In this document: positions 51,702 to 62,436 of the stretch, one piece after another
Numbering within the stretch: position 1 is the stretch's first letter
How the letters are laid out: each line of letters opens with the position of its first letter
Source: Gordionus sp. m RMFG-2023
Lineage: Eukaryota > Nematomorpha > Gordioida > Chordodea > Parachordodidae
Assembly (NCBI RefSeq): GCF_954871325.1
Contig: NC_088775.1
Span: 83,305,561 to 83,369,560 of the forward strand
DNA: 64,000 bases
Reading direction: 5' to 3'
Made by a program: the position numbers and the translations under genes
Notes under the pieces: generated by a model
Databases searched by the model: none
Told to the model about the DNA's origin: nothing
The model's input: only the letters and a program-made list of their open reading frames with translations

Positions 51702-52244
51702 TGTTACAAATCCGAACTTAACTCAGGGTGTTAATGTTGTATTGGGAGAGCTAATTAGGAATCAAAGGTATATTAAATCTATATAAATAAAATAAAGGAT
51801 TAATTTTAATAATAACGATTGCTAACCACTTACTTTTGAGCACACCTAAAATAATATAATGTAAACTCTTTTAAATAATTCCAATTTATTAAATTATCGT
51901 ATTACCTTTCTCTATTTAGAAATATTTAGAATCTCTCTGTCTGTAATTAATTTCAGATACTATAATTAATGTAAACAAATTTTTCTTTTTTATAAAATTC
52001 CACTCTAACTAACTTTATTGAAAATTGAATCATATATTTATACCTAATTATTTGCATATTAAATATAATAATTTTTCGAAGAATAAAAATATAAAATTAA
52101 CATATTATCATTTAAATATAAAAATGTAAAATCTAGTACAACTATTACTAATTTTTCGAAGAATAAACATATAAAATTAAACTATTATTATTCAAATATA
52201 AAAATGTTAAATTTCGTACAATATTAAATCTACATAATACCACA
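51702..52244 (-). repeat. LTR of the Ty3/gypsy fossil (3' copy on the minus strand)
   Basis: 543 bp, TGTTACAAATCC at the left and AATACCACA at the right. A purine-rich tract (read on minus: GAAGGAGGGAGA) abuts it internally. Confidence 0.95.
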
Positions 52245-55200
52245 TCTCCCTCCTTCAGTTCTCCCTTACCCCCGTTGTGTTCGCCGCTTCTACCATGTTC
52301 CTGCTCGGTACACTTGAATTATTATTCGTTGTTAACTCCAAGCTGGGACAAAACCGTAATTTATGTTCTCCACCACAGGCCCAACAATCTAATCTCCTTC
52401 TTGCACCATATGGGGTTGTTCTTCGATCCCCTCTTGTTCTAGTCGGAACTTCTTGTAACCACTCCCCGTATCTTCGTCTGGCTTCATTCCTTGCCGCTTC
52501 TACCCATCTGTTTGATTCTTCTGAACCGTCAACGTCTCTTATCTCGATCCTCATTATCTTGTTACCAACTCTAACATACGAGGCCATCTAAATAAAATAC
52601 TTTATACACATATATATATATTCTTCGAACTCTTATTTCTCCATACTAGGTTAAAATTTCTTCTCTGACTCTTTAAGTCTATCATCCCTTTTATTTCCTT
52701 CAATTACGATTCTCCTACTATGTATATCATCAATTTCCTTTCTAAATTATGAATCTCTTAATTATGTCTCATCAGTAAATCTGATTCTCATAATTACGTC
52801 TTTCATCAATTTATTTCTTCTAATCCTTCGTATATTTCTTATTTCTCTCTAAGGCCCTAAGCTTCTAAGCCTTACTTGCTTCAGGTGCCTTGTAAAAACT
52901 CCTTCTTGTCCTTCAATCTTTACTTCTACTTCTTTTTTTTCCTATATTTTTGCTTATTACACCCTTCCCACATTTAATAAGCCCATCAAACAACAATACC
53001 CACACCAAACTTCCTACTGGAAATCTTTCAATCTCTACTTGTTCTCTCCTTATCACTTTTTCCTTTAAAAAATCTAATTCTGATCTCGTCTTTCTTCCAA
53101 AAAATTATTTCAGCTGGTGACTTTCCTTTTGCTGTTTCCGTACTGTTGTATGCTAACAATGATAACCACCATTTACCTTCTCCATATTTTTCCTTTTTCA
53201 ACCAACTCTTTACTAACGCTACCATTCGCTCAGCTTGTCCATTGCTTCTTGGGTAATAAGATGGTGATAATAAATGTCTAATATTCCACCTATCACAAAA
53301 TTTATCAAATGCTCTACCTTTAAAAGCTGGACCTCCATCTGATACTATCGTCTTCATTAATCCATATTTGCCTACAAAATCCTTTATCTTATCTAAAGCT
53401 ACTCTTGTTGATAAACCTGAAACTTGCTGACAATCTATCCATTTTGAACCTGCATCTACCATGATAAAATATCTTTTCTTCTCATATTCTAAAAAATCTA
53501 CATGTATTCTTTCGCATGGAATGTCTGTCTTTGGCCATTTATCTTCCTTATTCTTTGCTGGAACATTAGCCCACATGTTACAGGTTTCACAGCTCCTCGC
53601 TAACTCTTCTATTTCCTTATTCATCTTAGGCCATCACATATATTCTCTTGCTTTATTTTTCATTCTTTTTATGCCTTGATGACCTGAATGTATTACATTT
53701 AAGGTTTCCTTTCTTAATTTATTCGGTATCACTAATCTATATCCTCTCAATAAACAATTGTCTTCTATATTTAATTCACTCTTAACTTTTTTAAACGCTT
53801 TATCTTCATTTTTCCATTCTATATCTCCTTTTAAACAAGCTTTAATTCTTATTAATTCTTCATCTTGTTGGGATATCTTTTCTACTATTTCAAATGTTAT
53901 AGGTTTTCTCTTGTATCTATTCTCACAGCTCTTATAATATTACCATTTACATTTTCTTCTTCTTCTATATATTCTAAACTATTGATTACTGGCTCTTTGT
54001 CTTCAATATCTTTATTAAACAATCTTGATAAAATGTCCGGTAAGCAATTTTGTTTACCTTCTCTGAATTTTATCTCAAAATCGAAATTACCAACTAAAAC
54101 TAGCCATTTTTGCAGCCTAGGAGAAATCATAAGTTCCTTATTTTCCTTCTTAAATAAATCTACCAACGGCTTATGGTCCGTATACAATAAAAACCTTTTT
54201 CCTATCAGATATTCCTTGCATTTCGTAAGTCCAAATTTCACTGCTAAAGCCTCTCTTTCTATCGTGGAATAATTTTTCTCAGAACTATTAAATCGTCTCG
54301 ATAAAAACAAAATAGGTTTCTCAACATTATCGATCATCTGTAATAAAACTCCTCCTATACCTTCATTAGAAGCATCGACTGCTAAAATAATATTTAAATT
54401 CTCATTAAAACAACTTAAAATAGGCTTCTCTACCATCTTTATTTTCAAATTTTCGAAACTTTTCTCTTGTGCTTCTCCCCATTCAAACTTTTTATTTTTC
54501 TTTAATAAATCATATAACGGTGTAGCAATTTCTGCAAAATTTTGAACAAACCGATGATAATAATTTGTTGCTCCTAAAAACGCTTGTACCTCCGCTTTAT
54601 TATTCGGGGCTCTCATATTCATGATCTTATCAATATTCTTTACAATTGGCGTAATCTCATTTCCCTTTATAACATGTCCTAAATACTTTATTTCTTTTAC
54701 TCCAAAAACGCTCTTCTTCAAATTAGCTTTTAACCCATTTTCTAATATAATATCTAACACTTTAACTAATCTCGAATTGTGTTCTTCTTCTGTTCTACCA
54801 GATATCAAAACATCATCTAAATAATACATTATTCCTTTTATTCCTTGAAATAAGGCCGCCATCGTTCTTTGAAATATTGGCGCAGATATTTTCAAACCAA
54901 AAGGTAGTCGGCAGAATGCAAACAAACCTCTATGTGTTGTAATCGTTAGTATCTTACTTGTCCTTTCACTCACCTTAATTTGCAAATAAGCATTCGAAAA
55001 GTCAATTTTAGAAAACAGGGTGTCTCCTCTTAGATTCGCTAGTAGTTGCTCTATTCTAGGTAGTGGATACTTTTCATTTATTACATACTTATTAACTGTT
55101 ACTCTATAGTCTATACACAATCTTAAACTGTTATCTGGTTTTCTTATGGGCACTAAAGGTGTTGCCCATTCACTATGCACTATAGGTTTTATTATTCCGT

Positions 55201-56747
55201 CTTTTAACCATTTATCTAATTCTTTATCTATTTCTTCTATCCACGAAAATGGTAATCTTCTTATGCCGCAAAACTTAGGCCTATAATTTTCTTCTAATCT
55301 TATATCTACTTCAAAATTTTTCAGAGTACCTAATTCCTCTTTAAAGACTTCCTTATACCTATTCAAAATAATCTTTATTTCTTTGTCAAAAATATTCTCA
55401 ACAGCATTCTTGTCTACCATATTATTAATTTCTTATTTAATTTCGACTGAATTTACCTCTATTGTCTTTATATCTCTTGTTTTCTTATTTTCTTCTAAGT
55501 TGCTTCTATATTTAATCAAAAATTCTGGTGTTCGATTTTTAAGTTCATCGAGAACTATCTCTTAATTGACTCTTAAACAAGGTAACTCAGTCTTCTTTTT
55601 ATCTTCACTTCTTATTATCTCTTTAGTTGTTTTGTTGTTCTATTGTATATTTTCAAATAAAGATCACCACTTATAATCAGGACCTATCTTCTTAATGTCA
55701 TTCCAACCTAAAATTGGTTCCATATTTAGTGTCGTTATCCATAACTTTATTTCCTTCTTTATATCTATCAATTTTATTATAGAAAAACCAAGAATTTTAA
55801 TCATGCTCCCATCTACCTGTCTCACTTTTATTTTCTTTGCGATGAATCTATCTTTTGAAAAATATTTATTAAATTCTTTTACACTCATTAAACTAATCTC
55901 GGCTCCTGTATCTAATAAAAAGCTAATTTCCATTTCACCTATCTTTATTTTAATCCTAGGACATCTATTTTTCCTTATAATATTTTCCAAATCAATCTTG
56001 CATATGTTTTCTGTTTCAAAATTTTTTTTATCATTTATCTTATATTTATTCGAATATTCTAAATCATTTATATTATTATCATTTATTCCTAATTTACAAT
56101 TAAAATTATAAAAATCAGATATAGTATTACTATTATAATTTATATACTTATTCTCTCTTTTATATAGTCATCTGTTGCATGTTTCCTGAACATGTCCTTT
56201 TAGTCCACATTTTAAACATATTAAACTATTATCTGCAAAACTTCTACAGTTTGTTACTAAATGGCCTTTCCGTCCACATCTCGTGCAATTTAAATGTCCA
56301 GTTAAATCACATTGCCTCGAAATGTGTCCGAACTTTCCACAACTGTAACATTTAATTGTCCCTACATTATTTATTTGACTTATCTTGCTTTCCTTTCTTA
56401 TAGCGTTCTTTATTCTTTCTAAATCTTTATTTTCCAATCTTATTACCGAAGTATTTCTACCTATGATTAATCCTACCGAGAAACTTAAAATTAATAACAA
56501 AATTATAATTATATCGATATATTCAAAAACTAAACTTAATAAATTAATCTGTGTAATATACATTATAAAGTACTCAATAACCACTTAATTAATAAATTTT
56601 AAATAATTTAAAAAATTGCATACATATAAAATTACTACTATAATAACTAAAAGTAATAATAATTTATATAACATAAAAATAAATTTGTTTTTACCTTTGA
56701 ATTCCTAAGTGAATATCTAATAGGCTCTGATTTACTTCGGTCCAATT

Positions 56748-57288
56748 TGTTACAAATCCGAACTTAACTCGGTGTTAATGTTGTATTGGGAGAGCTAATT
56801 AGGAATCAAAGGTATATTAAATCTATATAAATAAAATAAAGGATTAATTTTAATAATAACGATTGCTAACCACTTACTTTTGAGCACACCTAAAATAATA
56901 TAATGTAAACTCTTTTAAATAATTCCAATTTATTAAATTATCGTATTACCTTTCTCTATTTAGAAATATTTAGAATCTCTCTGTCTGTAATTAATTTCAG
57001 ATACTATAATTAATGTAAACAAATTTTTCTTTTTTATAAAATTCCACTCTAACTAACTTTATTGAAAATTGAATCATATATATATACCTAATTATTTGCA
57101 TATTAAATATAATAATTTTTCGAAGAATAAAAATATAAAATTAACATATTATCATTTAAATATAAAAATGTAAAATCTAGTACAACTATTACTAATTTTT
57201 CGAAGAATAAACATATAAAATTAAACTATTATTATTCAAATATAAAAATGTTAAATTTCGTAAAATATTAAATTTACATAATACCACA
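56748..57288 (-). repeat. LTR of the Ty3/gypsy fossil (5' copy on the minus strand)
   Basis: 541 bp, nearly identical to its partner. Internally it is followed (minus strand) two bases later by a TTGGACCGAAGTAAATCAG string, a likely tRNA primer site. Confidence 0.95.
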
Positions 57289-57293
57289 GTAGT

Positions 57294-57400
57294 AATCAAG
57301 AAATAAACGTTTTCTTATTTCCTTAATGTATTTAAAATTTAAGGAGACTATATAGTGTAATGTTAAAATTTTTTTTCCTACTCCGGGATTCAAACCCCCC
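57294..57400. repeat. right half of the duplicated segment split by the LTR fossil
   Basis: taatcaagaaataaacg... and ccttaatgtatttaaaat followed by aaggagactatatagtg match 58,528-58,640 closely. With 51,383-51,701 it forms one copy of the duplicated segment. From 57,409 to 58,284 there is AT-rich DNA with no supported feature. Confidence 0.75.
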
Positions 57401-58284
57401 CCCCCCTTTCCTATAACTGTTTTTAATTAACATGTGCTTTAAATAAATTTCATTAATTCATATATATTTATAAATATAAAAATGAGTGCCAAATTCACGC
57501 ATATTTAAAAAAAAGCACAACATTTTTAATTGATTCCAAACTTTTTTTGAGATCTTCCATTAATTTTTGTTTAATAAATTGAGTCTACCTAATTTTTTGA
57601 TTTATATATTTTATAACTAAATCCGTAATAAGAACTGAGATAAATAAGATTTCAAGGATTTTGCTTTTTTAAACAAGATTTAAGAAATCACGCATTACTT
57701 GAATTTCGACTTTGAAGGCGTATGTCTTTAGATTTAGTTGAGCTGGCGCTTTAAAATTTGGTTTTTATTAACATATGCAATATAAATAACTAACATGCCA
57801 AGTTTCGTTCATTTTTGAGATGGTAGGCCGAATCACTATTTTAGGATAAATCTGATATGATTCGCGCTTGCTCTAGAAGATTTAGAAAAAAATTTCAAAA
57901 GGTCCTACCTAGCATTTTCCCTAAAATTAATCCATTATTGAAGGAACATAACTGTGGTCCTATGAATATATTATGTTAATTTTGTCAATATTTATTGTTG
58001 ACATAAAGGTAAAGTAAAATTTCCTCAGTGGCCATATCCTGATTATTTAAGAAATCTCTTATCTAATCCCTTAGATCCCTTGCATAAAAATTTCATGAGT
58101 CATATATCTGATAAATAAAATTATTTGTTTTATAAATTTGGTGAAAGAAAATTAGTTTGTTTTAATTGACCATTTAAAAAATTATAGTTTTAAAATTTTA
58201 TGAAAGTTATTGATAATAGAACTAAGGAGGAAAAACATTATTCTCAATATATTAAGATTTTATAATATCCGTGCAAAAGTAAAA

Positions 58285-58640
58285 AATTTATTAATTAGAT
58301 GTAGTGTCTTAAAGTTATGAGAAATTTGTGTATTTTATAGCAATAATAACCTGAGGATGATAAAAAAAACATAGTTTGTTCGCAGGTAAGTATCGATTCA
58401 ATCTTTAATTATTAATTTTTCTTATGAGAAAAAAATTAAAACATTTTTATATATTATATTAAATTGATAAACGCCATCTTGCGGATTGGATATTAACGAT
58501 TTACATCTGATATATAATAATCGTAGTAATCAAGAAATAAACATTTTCTTATCTCCTTAATGTATTTAAAATTAAGGAGACTATATAGTGTTATGTTAAA
58601 TTTTTTTTTAACTATTTTTTTTCCTAATTCGGGATTCGAA
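58285..58640. repeat. uninterrupted duplicate of the LTR-fossil insertion site
   Basis: Sequence from ttaattagatgtagtgtctt through ataatcgtagtaatcaagaa to ttaaggagactatatagtgt is colinear with 51,383-51,701 joined to 57,294-57,400. Here GTAGT (58,523-58,527) occurs once, giving the pre-insertion state. Confidence 0.85.
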
Positions 58641-58970
58641 CTTAGGACGATGAAAATATAATTTACAAATAAAAAAATAGAACTCAATTATATTATAAAA
58701 TACCATACCATCATTTGATGATTTTCCAGCCAAATCAACTGAGAGCTCAAATTCTTTAATAATACATAATTTTTCTAAATATAAAAAATTAAGAGAACTT
58801 ATAAATGATAATTTAGAATATACCATTATCATTTGATGATTTTATTTTAGCTAACTCATTTGTTTTCCCTGAGTATGTTGGTTGTGTTTCTAATTGCAAG
58901 ATTTAAATAAAAGATATAATAAAAGTGAATACCATTACCATCGTCATTTGAGGATTTTGTTATTTCTAAA
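58600..58970 (-). repeat. tRNA-related SINE-like repeats
   Basis: On the minus strand GTTCGAATCCCG (58,641-58,630) has the form of a B box, and GAGCTCTCAGTTGATTTGGC (from 58,748) resembles an A box, about 100 bp upstream. The segment AAAATCATCAAATGATGG recurs three times (about 58,707, 58,820 and 58,930), as if SINE heads were stacked. A second B-box-like string occurs at 57,384-57,394. No intact tRNA fold is present. Confidence 0.4.
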
Positions 58971-59754
58971 TCAAATTACATAAATTTTCTAAATCAATTT
59001 AAATATACCTTTATTTAGTAAAAATTTTCTTATATCCATGTGGGAATTAAATAAAAATTTTAAAAACTATCTAAATTTAGTTTAACAATTTAAATTTTAT
59101 TATTAAATTTAAAATATCTAATTAAACAATAAAAATATATTTACAATATATATTTAATTGTTATTTAATATTTTATTAGTTCATAAAAATATATTTCATT
59201 TTAATATCGTATATATTATTTATTTTATTTCTAAATTGAATTAAATAAAACAACCGGATACCAAACTATTTTATCACTAAATTGTGTGTTTCCCGTGAAT
59301 TACAAGATAAGATATATTTTATGTACTAAAGATAAGTTTTATTCATTATTTATTATTTATCTAGCCTATACATTGTCTTTTTTAACATTTGTTTTAAAAA
59401 ATTTCCATATAAAATTTAAGATTGGGATTTGATTCAGGGGAACTTATTTCTAATTTAAATTTCACTACCATAAATGTTAATTATCCTAGAAATTAAAAAA
59501 TTTTATATAAAATTGGTAATGATATTCTAAGTTACATTTATATATAGAATATAATCTTTACTTATTTCGTTTTGGTATTATTATTTTTTTATCTATCTAC
59601 CTTAATATGAGTTGTAAATTTTCCAGCTATTTTTGGTTGTCAATATTTTAAAATATGGCAGAAAAAAATTAGGAAATTAATACAAGATTCTCAAAGAAAA
59701 TAAGATTTATACTGTGATATGTAAAATTTAAAACATGAATATTAAAAATAATCT

Positions 59755-59911
59755 GTATCTGTATCTTTTGTCAAGAAAATGAAAAAGATACAAGATTCTT
59801 TTCAGAATTAAGGATCTTAGATACAGATATCAGTATCTTATTAAAAATGTCAAAAGGGATCTTGTATCATGTATCTTAGATACAAGTATTAGCAGTACTG
59901 CCCAACTCTGT
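59755..59911 (-). mobile_element. hAT-type terminus with AGATAC/GTATCT repeats
   Basis: Read on minus from 59,911 it starts CAGAGTTGGGCAGTACTGCT, a hAT-like TIR, and continues with about eight AGATAC/GTATCT motifs in 150 bp. The other end was not found. The preceding 58,971-59,754 is AT-rich and empty. Confidence 0.5.
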
Positions 59912-59992
59912 TTATTTCAATTTAATTGATTAAAGTCATTTTAAATATTTTTTTTAGATTTTAGACACAGCCATATTAAAAAAATTATCTCA

Positions 59993-60389
59993 ATGGATAC
60001 AAAATTAAAAAGAATTGGTGAAAAGATTAAGACAAAAGAGTATGAAGTAAGGGAGAATCTTAATGGAAAATCCGATGTATGGAAGAAATTTTCATTTATA
60101 TATGATGAAAATAAAGAAAAACTTAATTATGTCATTTGTATTATATGCAAATTTATTTATGTATATAATTCAATAACAACAGGTTAGATATTTATACATA
60201 AAATATGATCTTATTAAATTATTTTAGGCGGCTAGCAGTGAAAGGACGTTTTCAGCTGCTGGTAGGGCCTTTGAGGAGAGAAGGACTCGTTTAAAGCCAG
60301 ATAAACTGGACGCCTCTTTATTTATATATCATAATTATTCACTTTGTGATAATTTTGATAATGATATTGATGAGGTCAATATAATATAA
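59993..60389 (+). pseudogene. internally deleted hAT transposase with BED zinc finger
   Basis: 59,993-60,182 encodes MDTKLKRIGEKIKTKEYEVR then KSDVWKKFSFIYDENKEKLN and YVICIICKFIYVYNSITTG, a BED-type zinc finger N-terminus ending at a GT donor. 60,228-60,389, after an AG acceptor, encodes AASSERTFSAAGRAFEERRT then RLKPDKLDASLFIYHNYSLC, the C-terminal hAT dimerisation region. The catalytic middle (about 400-500 residues in relatives) is missing, and the two exon phases do not match. The element lies inside the MULE-like element on the same strand as the GC-rich terminus at 60,660-60,795. Confidence 0.85.
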
Positions 60390-60659
60390 TATGTTCATTA
60401 TATTTTTTATATATTTATTAACTTTTATATCATTTCTATATTCGCATAAATGATGCTTATTGTATTATATAATCGTTATAATTTTTAAATTCGCTTGTAT
60501 ATTAATCGTTTTATAATATTTTTTACAAATTTAATAAAATGCAACTTAATATATATCTTGAATAGATTATGGCCGTCAAATAAACTTTTATTTAAGGTGG
60601 CTGAACTGAATAAATACACATAAATTTTTTTTTGGTTATTATAATATTAAAACTTAAAT

Positions 60660-60795
60660 TGCAAAATTTTATTCGGGCTCGTCGGGTCGGGTTGAACTAA
60701 AAAATGTGTGCTCGGGCTCGGGTCGAGCTCGAACAAAAAATATTTTTAAATTCGGGCTCGGGTTGCGAAAAAATTACTTTGCAGTTCTCTAGATA
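60660..60795 (+). mobile_element. right terminus of the BED-hAT element (CGGGCTCGGGT repeats)
   Basis: Four GC-rich blocks (gggctcgtcgggtcgggtt, gctcgggctcgggtcgagct, ttcgggctcgggttgcg) end at TTTGCAGTTCTCTA, which aligns with the right TIR CTGCAGGTCTCTG of the GGCCCGG MITEs. This ties those MITEs to a BED-type hAT transposase. Confidence 0.6.
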
Positions 60796-60798
60796 CCC

Positions 60799-61637
60799 TT
60801 ACCGCTTGGCAGGCTTGAGAAAATTTTACCACCATTATTATGTGTATGAAGCTGGCTTGGAAATTTTTTTAATATAATTTTAAAAAAATATATAAATACC
60901 ATTTTCGGAATCTCCTTGAAAAACTATACACGATTCTATATTCATTTTTATAAAAATAATCTATCTTGACCGGGGACGCGTAGGGACGCGTATTTTAGTC
61001 AAAAAATGAAGAAAAAAAGTGTTTTTTCAAAATTTTACTAAGTTACCACTTTTTTTTTAAATCAAAAAAAAACATTTTCTTAATGAGCTAAATATGAATC
61101 TGCTATTTTTTTAAAAAAATTATATTTTGACCGGGAACGCGTAGTTTTTTCATGTAAAAAATTAGTATTTTAAAAATTTTACTAGTTACCACCTTTTTTT
61201 TTAAATAAAAAAAAACATTTTCTATATCCATTTAATGAGCTAAATATGAATTTGCTTTTATTTTTTAACAAAAAATGTATCTTGACCGGGGACGCGTAGT
61301 TTTTCATTTAAAAAAATAATTTTTTAAAAATTTTACTAAGTTATCATTTTTTTTTAAATCTTAAAAAACATTTTCTATATTCATTTAATGAACTAAATAT
61401 GAAACTGCTTTTATTTTTAAAAAAAATTGTATCTTGACCGGGGACGCGTAGTTTTTTCATGTAAAAAAAAAATTTTTTTTAAATTTTACTAAGATATCAT
61501 TTTTTTTAAAAATCATAAAAAAACATTTTTTAACTCATCTTATAAAGCTAAATAAGATTTTTTATTAATATTATATAAATTAAACTCGTTTGACCGGGGA
61601 CGCGTAGTTTCCGGGGACGCGTATTTTAGTCATGCCC
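60799..61637 (-). repeat. right TIR of the MULE-like element
   Basis: Inverted counterpart of 50,394-51,190. Complement motifs (GACCGGGGACGCGTAG and variants) occur at about 60,969, 61,129, 61,284, 61,437, 61,591 and 61,611. The arms differ by small indels, mostly in A/T tracts. Confidence 0.9.
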
Positions 61638-61830
61638 ATAATTTAATAATAGTTGACAATTCTATAAACAAGGAAAATATTCATCCTTCTACCTCAAAAA
61701 GGAAAATATTATTTTCTGAGAATGAAATTTTAGAAATTATAAAATTATTATATATATATTAATAATTTAATAATAGTTAAACAATTCTATAAACAAGGAA
61801 AATATAAATCTTCTACTTTAAAAAGGAAAA
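61638..61830 (+). repeat. tandem exon-intron duplication in the MADF gene (right part)
   Basis: Continuation of the array at 50,098-50,393 after the MULE-like insertion: two more copies of the ttctataaacaaggaaaata exon with the taataatttaataatag intron between them. The last copy runs on into kieaskykn-like coding (aagcatctaaatacaaaaat). Confidence 0.8.
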
Positions 61831-62436
61831 AAATAGAAGCATCTAAATACAAAAATTCTAAAATATATGAAGCTGAAAAGATGGAGGTATTTAGAGTAAA
61901 TAACTTTTTTATTAAATAAATATTTATTTTTGAAATAGATTTAACAAAAAAAATATCCCAAGATGATGATAAACATAATCTCATGGGATATTTCAAGTCA
62001 TTTTTAAATGATTTCAACACCATGACACCCAAGCAAGTTTTGGAATTGAAAATCAAATTTTCTGAATTATTATTACCATATATATAATTTTATATACATA
62101 TGTTTTATTTATTTTAGATTTATTATAAAATATTTTATACATATGTTATAATTTTTTTAGATTTATAATAAAATATTTTATATAATATATTGTATTTCTT
62201 TTTAATATTAATTTAGATATCACACACTCATACAATATAAACAAAACCATACTTTTTATTGAATATTTATATATAAATGTATAACTTTTACAAATTTATC
62301 ATAAATAATAAAAAATTTATAGTAAATAATAATGAAGTAACATTATAATACAATTAAAATAAAATTAAGATGGGAATAAGTTAATAAGGTAATGGTAATT
62401 AAAAAATAGATATATAAAAAATTTTACATATAAGGC

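Larger units (their letters stand above)
51702..57288 (-). mobile_element. Ty3/gypsy LTR retrotransposon fossil, Mag-like lineage
   Basis: 5,587 bp, minus-strand orientation, with ~542-bp LTRs and the 5-bp TSD GTAGT (51,697-51,701 and 57,289-57,293). In transcriptional order: a Gag C-terminal part with three CCHC zinc knuckles (about 56.6-56.2 kb), an aspartic protease (LLDTGAE, about 55.9 kb), reverse transcriptase with YLDD and RNase H (about 55.4-53.9 kb), integrase core (about 53.6-53.0 kb), then a separate reading frame with a further zinc-knuckle-like motif (about 52.6-52.3 kb). A primer-binding-site-like string and a purine tract lie beside the two LTRs. The coding region is broken in several places. 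LTRs are about 99% identical by eye, so the insertion is young. YLDD and neighbouring RT motifs suggest the Mag lineage. Confidence 0.93.
50394..61637. mobile_element. 11.2-kb Mutator-like (MULE) candidate with ~800-bp TIRs and 9-bp TSD
   Basis: The two ends are GGGCATGACTAAAATACGCG and its complement, and the inverted similarity extends about 800 bp inward on each side to the string aagcctgccaagcggta. ATAATTTAA occurs immediately outside both ends (50,385-50,393 and 61,638-61,646); sister copies of the tandem unit show a single ATAATTTAA at this place, proving a 9-bp target duplication. Long TIRs plus a 9-bp TSD point to a MULE, but no MULE transposase is present, so the class is inferred. 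Interior: a Ty3/gypsy fossil, SINE-like repeats and a hAT remnant. Without the LTR insertion it is about 5.65 kb. Confidence 0.85.
49514..62087 (+). pseudogene. Harbinger-associated MADF/BESS protein gene, interrupted
   Basis: Exon 1 (49,514-49,727) encodes MIMDEYKLMESIRPHRYLW... with VKWTEIGKIYDLNYEQIKKR, a MADF (SANT/Myb-like) domain. Exon 2 (49,822-49,970) continues GAAMMNSKHLKFIEDYYWLK, joined in frame through a GT-AG intron, and exon 3 (50,016-50,108) encodes DSEPNTEDLLNDIVNSLNSI and on. A tandemly duplicated small exon follows; within it the 11.2-kb MULE-like element is inserted. The last exon (61,939-62,087) encodes LMGYFKSFLNDFNTMTPKQV then LELKIKFSELLLPYI, a BESS-like motif. By family knowledge this protein helps Harbinger transposase enter the nucleus and bind DNA ends. 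Stops in the duplicated exon (for example HPST then TAA) and the insertion make it a pseudogene. Confidence 0.82.

Noticed and set aside
54621-55565. Plus-strand open frames across the retroelement
   Set aside because: They are antisense shadows of the minus-strand reverse transcriptase.
58630-58641. Possible tRNA gene on the minus strand (GTTCGAATCCCG)
   Set aside because: No acceptor stem or anticodon arm can be formed at tRNA spacing; better explained as a SINE-like remnant.
59951-59975. A GACACAGCC string considered as a second Harbinger end
   Set aside because: It resembles the TIR only over a few bases and has no partner.
50394-61637. Polinton/Maverick, suggested by long TIRs around an ~11-kb interior
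   Set aside because: The TSD is 9 bp rather than 6 bp, the ends start GGG, and none of the hallmark genes (protein-primed polymerase, ATPase, capsid) is present.
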